NCBI RefSeq assembly: GCF_032854445.1
Contig: NC_088298.1
Location: forward strand, 22,465,295-22,529,294
Direction of reading: 5' to 3'
DNA: 64,000 bases
Origin: Liolophura sinensis
Lineage: Eukaryota; Mollusca; Polyplacophora; Chitonida; Chitonidae
How positions within the stretch are numbered: the stretch's first letter is position 1; each line of letters begins with the position of its first letter. Shown here one piece after another: positions 57,290 through 64,000 of this stretch. Position numbers and translations under genes: made by a program. The notes below the pieces were generated by a model. The model was not told the origin of the DNA. It was given only the letters and a program-made list of their open reading frames with translations, and searched no databases.

Positions 57290-60200
57290 AGAACGATGTG
57301 GTCTGGATGTGTGACTGGAAATTGTTGTGGTCTGTAAGTGTGACTTGAGAAAGTTGTGGTCTGGCTGTGTGACTTGAGAGCGTTGTGGCATGGATGTGTG
57401 ACTGGAGAGCGTTGTGGTCTGGATGTGTGAGTGGAGAGCGTTGTAGTCTGGATGTGTTACTGGAGAGTGTTGTGGTCTGGATATGTGACTGGAAAGTGTT
57501 GTGGTCTGGATATGTGACTGGAGAGTGTTGTGTTCTGGATATGTGACTGGAGAGCGTTGTGGTCTGGATGTGTGACTGGAGAGCGTTGTGGTCTGGATGT
57601 GTGACTGGAGAACGTTGTGGTCTGGATGTGTGACTGGAGAACGTGGTGGTCTGGATGTGTGACTGGAGAACGTGGTGGTCTGGCTGTTTGACCGAAGAGC
57701 GTTGTGGCCTGGATGTGTGACTTGAGATCGTTGTGGTCTGGATGTGTAACTGGAGAGTGTTGTGGTCTGAATGTGTTACTGGATAGCGTTGTGGTCTGGA
57801 TATGTGACTGGAGAGCGTTGTTGTCTGGATATGTGACTGGAGAGCGTTGTTGTCTGGATGTGTGACTGAAAAGTCCTTTGGCCTGGATGTGTATTTAGAG
57901 AGCGTTGTGGTCTAAATGTGTAAATGGAGAGTGTTGTGGTCTGGATGTGTAACAGGAGAGTGTTGTGGTCTGAATGTGTAACTAGAGATTGTTGTGGTCT
58001 GAATGTGTAACTGGATAGCGTTGTGGTCTGGATGTGTGACTTGAGAGAGTTGTGGTCTGGATGTGTGACTGGAGAGTGTTGTGGTCTAAATGTCTAACTG
58101 GAGAGTGTTGTGGTCTGGATGTGTATCTAAGGAGTGTTGTGGCCTGCATGTGTATCTGGAGAATGTTGTGGTCTGGATGTGTGACTGGAGAGTGTTTTTG
58201 TCTGGATGTATGACTGGAGGGTGTTCCAGTCTGAATGTGTAACTGGAGATTGTTGTGGTCTGGATGTGTGACTGGAGAGTGTTTTTGTCTGGATGTATGA
58301 CTGGAGGGTGTTCCAGTCTGAATGTGTAACTGGAGATTGTTGTGGTCTGGATGTGTGACTGGAGAGTGTTTTTGTCTGGATGTATGACTGGAGGGTGTTC
58401 CAGTCTGAATGTGTAACTGGAGAATGTTGTGGTCTGGATGTGTGACTGGAGAGTGTTTTTGTCTGGATGTATGACTGGAGGGTGTTCCAGTCTGAATGTG
58501 TGATTGGATAGCGTTGTGGATTGGATGTGTAACTGGAGAGCATTGTGGTCTGGATGTTTGACTGAAGAGTGTTGTGGTCTGGAAATGTGACTGGAGAATA
58601 TTGTGGTCTGGATATGTGACCTCAGAGCGTTATGGTCTGAATGTGTGACCCTCAAGCGTTGTGGTCTGAATGTGTGACCCTCAAGCGTTGTGGTCTGGAT
58701 GTGTAAGTAGAGAGCGTTGTGGTCTAAATGTGTGACTTGAGAGCGTTGTGGTCTGAATGTGTGACCTGACAGCGTGGTGGTCTCGATGTGTAACTGGAGA
58801 GCAGTGTGGTGTGAATGTGTGACCTGAGAGCATTGTGGCCTCGATGTGTAACTTGAGAGCGTTGTTGTCTGGATGTGTAACTAAGGACTGTTGTGGTTTG
58901 AATGTGTAACTGGAGAGTGCTGTGGTCTATATGTGTGACTGGAGAGCGTTGTGGTATAAATGCGTAACTGGAGAGTGTCGTAGTCTGGATGTGTAACTGG
59001 AGAGTGTTGTGGCCTGGATGTGTATCTGGAGAGCGTTAAGGTCTAAATGTGCTACTGGTGAGCGTTGTGGTCTAAATGTGTAACTGGAGAGCGTTGTGGT
59101 CTGAATGTGTAACTGGAGATTGTTGTGGTCTGGATGTGTAACTGGAGAGTGTTGTGGCCTGGATGTGTATCTGGAGAGCGTTAAGGTCTAAATGTGCTAC
59201 TGGTGAGCGTTGTGGTCTAAATGTGTAACTGGAGAGCGTTGTGGTCTGAATGTGTAACTGGAGATTGTTGTGGTCTGAATGTGTAACTGGACAGTGTTGT
59301 GGTCTGGATGTGTAACTGGAGATTGTTGTGGTCTGGATGTGTAACTGGAGAGCGCTGTGGTTTGAATGTGTAACTGAAGAGTGTTGCGGTCTAAATGTGT
59401 AACAGGAGAGTGTTGTGGTCTGAATGTGTAACAGGAGAGTGTTGTGGTCTGAATGTGTAACTAGAGATTGTTGTGGTCTTGATGTGTAACTGGGGACTGT
59501 TGTGGTTTGAATGTGTAACTGGAGAGTGTTGTGGTCTGAATGTGTGACTGGAGAGCCTTGTGGCCTGAATGTGTAACTCGAGAGTGTTGTTGTCTGGATG
59601 TGTAACGGGATAGTGTTGTGGTCTGGATGTGTATCTGGAGAGCGTTAAGGTCTGAATGTGTAACTTGAGAGCGTTGTTGTCTAAATGTGTAACTGGAGAG
59701 TGTTGTGGGCTGGACGTGTAAATGGGTAGCGTTGTGGTCTGGATGTGTAACTGGAGATTTTTGTGGTCTGGATGTGTGACTGGAGAGCGTAGTGGTTTGC
59801 ATGTGTAACTGGAGAGTGTTGCAGTCTAAATGTGTAACTGGGGAGCGCTGTGGTGTGAATGTGTAACTGGAAAGCGTTGTGGTCTGAATGTGGAACTGGA
59901 GAGTGTTGTGGTCTGGATGTGTGACTGGAGAGTAATGTGGTCTGGATGTGTGGTTGGAGACCGTTGTGGCTTGGATGGGTGACTGGGGAGTGTTGAAGTC
60001 TGCATGTGTGACTGGAGAGCGTTGTGGTCTGGATGTGTGACCGGAGAGCGTTGTGGCCTAGATATGTGACTAAAAAGCGTTGAGGTCATGATGTGTGACT
60101 GGAGAGCGTTGTGGTCTAAATGTGTGACTGAAAAGCGTTGTGGTCTGGATGAGTGACTGGAGAGCGTTGGGGTCTGAATGTGTGATAGGAGAACGTTGTG

Positions 60201-60350
60201 GTCTGGATGTGTGACCTGATAGCGTTGTGGTCTGGATGTGTGACTTGAGAGAGTTGTGGTCTGGATGTGTGACCGGAGAGCGTTGTGGTCTGGATGTGTG
60301 ACTGGAGAGCGTTGTGGGACTGGATGTACGAGGAGAGAGTATTGCGGTTT
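57290..60350 (+). repeat. 29-bp minisatellite, about 105 copies
   Basis: The unit is GATGTGTGACTGGAGAGCGT then TGTGGTCTG, with starts exactly 29 apart where checked (57543, 57572). There is a local 174-bp higher-order period (six units) at 58.19-58.5 kb and a repeated block at 59.0-59.25 kb. It fills most of the intron between exons c and d of the unknown gene. Minus-strand frames over it are artefacts. Confidence 0.96.
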
Positions 60351-60439
60351 ACACGCACGATTTAAGAGCAGTGCGGTTTAGATGTGTGTGCGGAGAGCGT
60401 TTAGAAACAGCGTGAACGTCTCTGTGTGTCTAATATGCC

Positions 60440-60680
60440 TGATGGTCTCCCTGGCCTAGTAGCTAGTGTGCTAGCTCTGCACAATAATAGCTTTCGCTGT
60501 GAGTTTAAGTACAGTCGAGCTCATGCTAGCTTCCTTTCCTATGATACGTGGAAAGGTCTGTCAAACTTGGGGATTGTCGTGGGTTTCCCCCGGGCTCTGC
60601 CCGGTTTTATCACACCATGATACTGGACACTGTCTTATAAACGAAACATTTTTATGTGCGGTGTTATGTCCCAATCTAAC
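60440..60680 (+). repeat. SINE family A, full length, diverged
   Basis: CCTGGCCTAGTAGCTAGTGT head, TTTCCCCCGGGCTCTGCCCG in the body, diverged 3' end. It ends about 25 bases before the donor of exon c. Confidence 0.8.
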
Positions 60681-60705
60681 GAACAAATTCAGTACGAAAA
60701 TTTAC

Positions 60706-60864
60706 CTGATCGTCCTCCAGGAGGCCCTGTAAAGAGGCTTGCATTCTGTAACAGGAACACACTGTCTTCTGTGTAGAAATCTCTCAGGTTTGCCCCTTGA
60801 ATGTTACTAAAATCAGTGGCATTCTTCCATTCACCAGTCCTGGTAAGTATCTCGGAACGCAGAT
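60706..60864 (-). CDS. unknown extracellular-type protein, exon c
   Basis: This 159-base exon, phase 1 at both ends, lies between a very clear acceptor (ctcttttccag) and the donor GTAAAT. The 52 complete codons are cysteine-free and mixed in character, with two N-glycosylation sequons (NAT and NAS) and the stretch EDSVFLLQNASLF, ending GPPGGRS. The composition is clearly protein-like, with no low-complexity or repeat origin. It joins exon b upstream and exon d downstream without breaking frame. Confidence 0.65.
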
Positions 60865-61429
60865 CTGGAAAAGAGAGAAGGTTTTCAACAATACTTATTA
60901 TTATTATCATATATATAATATAATTATATAATTATAATAATTCTTTTATTTCAGACTGAATGAATGTACATAAAACATTTAGAACAGGAAAAACAGCACG
61001 ATAATACATATTAGTTTTAACGTGATACATATACCATGTTAAAAACAGAATGTTCGTCCATTTTGCCGCAACCAAATCCGATGAGCGAACAGCACTCAGT
61101 ACTATATTTCTACTTCATCTCAGTCTTGTGTAAAGCAAAAACACCGTTTTGTGCAATAATTCCTCAAAAGACATTGTCCCGTGCATAGCGAACATTCCAC
61201 TCTACAGCACTACAGCTGTACTTTAGATTCACAAGATCAACTGAACGAATTGTTACACACAGATTTTATAGTTGTATTGCTAATGTGTTTAATTTTAGAA
61301 ATTAGCACGAGTAGGTATCCGCGCACCATGCATGCATCTTCATTACCGAGCTATCCAGAACATATAATTATGTATCTATCATTATAGACAAGCAGCATAC
61401 AGAGTAAGACAAGTACAGATGGTCAGACC

Positions 61430-61500
61430 TAATCAGTGAAATACGGCTTCTTGCCAGTTTACCTCAGTTGTTAGTAACTTGCAATTTATTACACGTCATT
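61430..61500 (-). repeat. pearl-like element fragment
   Basis: GTGAAATACGGCTTCTTGCC and AGTTTACCTCAGTTG are inverse to the element body. Confidence 0.4.
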
Positions 61501-61898
61501 TTGAGATTTCCACAAAATGATCTGTTATCCTGACATTTAATTATCATTTACTTGATGACAATCTAAACTTAACAAGCATCGGGGATTTTCAGTTCTCAAA
61601 CAGAATCCTGAACACATATTTATCAAATGTCTTAACAATTAAATCAAAAATTTAAATACATCCACAAATAAAACATTTTGTTTCTAGAAAGTTTAACATT
61701 TGCTCAATGGTTCTTTACTACCGGATGATGAACAATATATCGATCACGGTTTGAGTTCTTTCCTGTTCCGAGTATGACGTTTTTAGCACTTACAATTTCT
61801 GACTTGAGTTTTAAATTGCTTTATAAAAAGACTAGAGCATGGAGTAAAACTACAGCAGCAGTATTTGACAGACTTTAGGTAAAATTTTATAAACTTAC

Positions 61899-61977
61899 CA
61901 CTGCATTCTGGGAAGCGAAAGGTCACCGTAATTCGTTCGGTTCTACACTCGTACCCTGCCGGGCACTTGTCACCCAC
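61899..61977 (-). CDS. unknown extracellular-type protein, exon b
   Basis: This 79-base exon, phase 0 to phase 1, encodes 26 residues containing KCPAGYEC and FRFPEC. The acceptor (accaaccaag) is only fair; the donor G|GTAAGT is strong. It joins exon a in phase 0 and exon c in phase 1 (completing an Asp codon). Three cysteines here plus three in exon a would make a small disulphide-rich module. I do not recognise the family. Confidence 0.55.
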
Positions 61978-62059
61978 CTTGGTTGGTAGGAAAACAATGC
62001 ACTTATTGTTTGAATCACAATACAGTAATTAAAACGTTCATGTATTTGAGATCGTATTT

Positions 62060-62200
62060 GGTTGTAGGTTTCCCTCGGGCTCTGTCCGCTTACCTCCCAC
62101 TGTAATGCTGGTCGCTTAAGTGAAAATATTCTTGAGTACGGCATAAAACGGCATTCAAATGGATAAATAAATAAGTAAGTAAGTAAATAAATACAGCTCA
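62060..62200 (+). repeat. SINE family A, 3' part
   Basis: TTTCCCTCGGGCTCTGTCCG ... TTGAGTACGGCATAAAAC ... AATAAATAAGTAAG. It lies in the intron between exons a and b. Confidence 0.85.
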
Positions 62201-62539
62201 AGTTGGTTGATTATGTGACCTCAAGTCTGCTGTGCATCTTACCTAAGACAGACGCTCTGATTGTGACGAAACGTGCTACATACATGTATTACAATAAGTG
62301 TCTAATGTCCACTGAAGATAACTTGCCTTCAACCAATTACGGTGTGCATATCTGCAGGTAACGTGGGAATGTTCATTAGTATCTTGCCAAGGTTCGGTGG
62401 TTTTCCACCGACTGGACGTCGATCGTTAATGGGTATTCTTAACGTCTGACTTATGTACACACTAATGTATAGCTATAGTTAACATCATGAAATCTACATA
62501 CTGTGAGAAAAAGTTCAGGCTTGCGCCGACGACACTTAC

Positions 62540-62626
62540 TGTGCACTTCCCTTTGCCTTTCTGGCAATTCGCTCTGTGAGGAGGACCAGCCACAGGCGAC
62601 CGCGCCATGGACGTCAGCCAGAGGCA
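62540..62626 (-). CDS. unknown extracellular-type protein, exon a
   Basis: First of four consecutive phase-compatible exons on the minus strand. It is 87 bases (29 codons, phase 0 at both ends) between the acceptor gttttcag and the strong donor GTAAGT. The chosen frame ends ANCQKGKGKCT and continues directly into VGDKCPAGYEC of the next exon, giving a closely spaced run of cysteines typical of extracellular modules. A second frame is open across this exon but would meet a stop at the start of the next exon, which is why I prefer phase 0. The start codon and any signal peptide lie further upstream (above 62626) and were not found; the 28-bp minisatellite begins just upstream. Confidence 0.5.
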
Positions 62627-62654
62627 CTGAAAACAAAACAAGCTATAATTGTCT

Positions 62655-63200
62655 CGCTGGAAACAGAGCCAAAGTGATCTCTTTGGCTCTTGTTTTCCTA
62701 AACAAGACCCAAAGTGATCTCTTCGGAAAACAAGAGGTAAAGCGATCTCTTCGGAAAACAAGAGCTAAAGTGATCTCTTCGGAAAACAAGAGCTAAAGTG
62801 ATCTCTTCGGAAAACAAGAGTTAAAGTGATCTCTTCGGAAAACAAGAGTTAAAGTGATCTTTTCGGAAAACAAAAGCCAAAGTGATCTCTTGGGAAAACA
62901 AGAGCTAAAGTGGTCTCTTCGGAAAACAAGAGCCAAAGTGATCTCTTTGAAAAACAAGAGCTAAAGTGATCTCTTCGGGAAACAAGAGCCAAAATGATCT
63001 CTTTGGAAAACAAGAGCTAAAGTGATCTTTTCGGAAAACAAGAGCCAAAGTGATCTCTTCGGAAAACAAGAGCTAAAGTGATCTCTTCGGAAAACTAGAG
63101 CTAAAGTGATCTCTTCGGAAAACAAGAGCCAAAGTGATCTCTTCGGAAAACAAGAGCTAAAGGGATCTTTTTGGAAAACAAGAACTAAAACGGTCTCTTT
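62655..63200 (+). repeat. minisatellite, 28-bp unit, about 19 copies
   Basis: The unit is CGGAAAACAAGAGCTAAAGT then GATCTCTT. It begins about 30 bases upstream (in the gene's direction) of the acceptor of exon a of the unknown gene, so it probably forms part of an intron or of its 5' region. Confidence 0.95.
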
Positions 63201-63209
63201 GGACCCTGG

Positions 63210-64000
63210 GACCTCTCTATTCTGGATTTTTAAAATAATATTTCTTGGCACTGGAACTGAAATTCTGTCTCTTGGCTCTAGGAATCAACTGAATGCCATA
63301 CATTTCATAGTCTTTGGACTGCACCACTGAACCTGGCATAGAGAACTATATGTACATATAACACGGGCATTTGTCTGGGAGATTACGCTAAAAAAATCGA
63401 TGATTTTTCTTATGGCTTTTTTGCGCTAGCGGTGAAATCTATTGCCAGTATTCTACTCAGTACAGAAAGCTACATCAGTTAAAGTCCAGCTTTGTATGAT
63501 CAAGTTAGCGAGAAAATGGAAGAAAACTAAAAATCAGTCACGTGACCTAATTAAAATAGCTACAGATTCTTAGATTTAGACTGGCCTAGTACGGTAATTG
63601 CATATGCCAATTTTATAGTCAATCGGTGCGATGGTTCTGTAGATTTCTAAATGATTTGCAGAAAAATCCAAAACGGCTGATATGTCACGTGACCTAGGTT
63701 GCCACACATTTGATATCACATTCTTTTGCTTAAAGTTTGTGCGGTTTTTGGTCTCCTGTCTTTCTTCGCACTCGCAAACAACAGGATCGTATATAAATAT
63801 ATGAAGTGGTAACGGGTGGTATGGAGACAAAATGAGGTAGTAGAAAATCCAATAAACTGTGTGGTATTATTGTAATAATTATTACATTAAACATATGTAT
63901 GATGCTAATGATTCAGCCTAACCGGTGGCTATAAGTGACATCTCATGATCAGTTATTTCTAATGACGTACAAAACTATAGTCGTGATTTTCTTAGAGTTT
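63210..64000. other. no gene seen
   Basis: Unassigned sequence to the end of the window. Confidence 0.4.

Noticed and set aside
58086-60358. Minus-strand frames of 80-190 codons with HTSRPQ-like repeats
   Set aside because: Products of the 29-bp array in overlapping frames; intronic and low in complexity.

Overview
This window looks like nuclear DNA of a marine invertebrate, most likely a mollusc. It has AT-rich non-coding sequence, short exons with GT-AG introns, many tRNA-derived SINEs of types common in mollusc genomes, and an unusually high load of minisatellites. There is no bacterial-style gene organisation. Most long open frames are translations of tandem repeats or SINEs, and I left those out. 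The genes were found from exons flanked by splice sites with matching intron phases. The species assignment is inference.

Four coding loci can be supported. (1) Plus strand, 18.67-24.15 kb: the last two exons of a GPI-anchored Ly6/uPAR (three-finger fold) protein; its signal-peptide exon was not found. (2) Minus strand, 39.79-31.66 kb: a complete three-exon Ly6/uPAR gene of about 150 residues, tail to tail with the first, with a possible alternative signal-peptide exon at 40.9 kb. (3) Plus strand, about 46.4-48.07 kb: a decayed PLP-dependent group II decarboxylase with two frameshifts. (4) Minus strand, 62.63-56.6 kb: four phase-compatible exons of a secreted or extracellular-looking Cys-containing protein that I do not recognise; it probably continues beyond what I could trace.

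The rest is repeats. Tandem arrays total roughly 12 kb by my manual estimate. The largest are 26 bp (20.2-22.07 kb, with higher-order structure), 29 bp (57.3-60.35 kb), 33 bp (51.5-52.3 kb), 80 bp (32.2-32.95 kb) and 28 bp (62.7-63.2 kb). At least four SINE families are present (called A-D here). A dispersed element of about 250 bp recurs around ten times and in two places ends in a 48-bp minisatellite, like the pearl-type elements of bivalves. MITE-like elements with terminal inverted repeats occur at 22.3, 34.6 and 37.2 kb.

Layout: 0-18.6 kb repeats and unassigned sequence; 18.6-24.2 kb Ly6 gene 1; 24.2-31.6 kb tandem repeats; 31.6-41 kb Ly6 gene 2 with SINEs and MITEs in its introns; 41-49 kb SINEs and the decarboxylase relic; 49-56 kb SINEs and the 33-bp array; 56.6-62.7 kb the unknown gene with two arrays in or beside its introns; 62.7-64 kb the 28-bp array and unassigned sequence. 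I found no CRISPR array, no rRNA gene, no intact tRNA gene outside SINE heads, and no gene system that clearly works together beyond the Ly6 pair.
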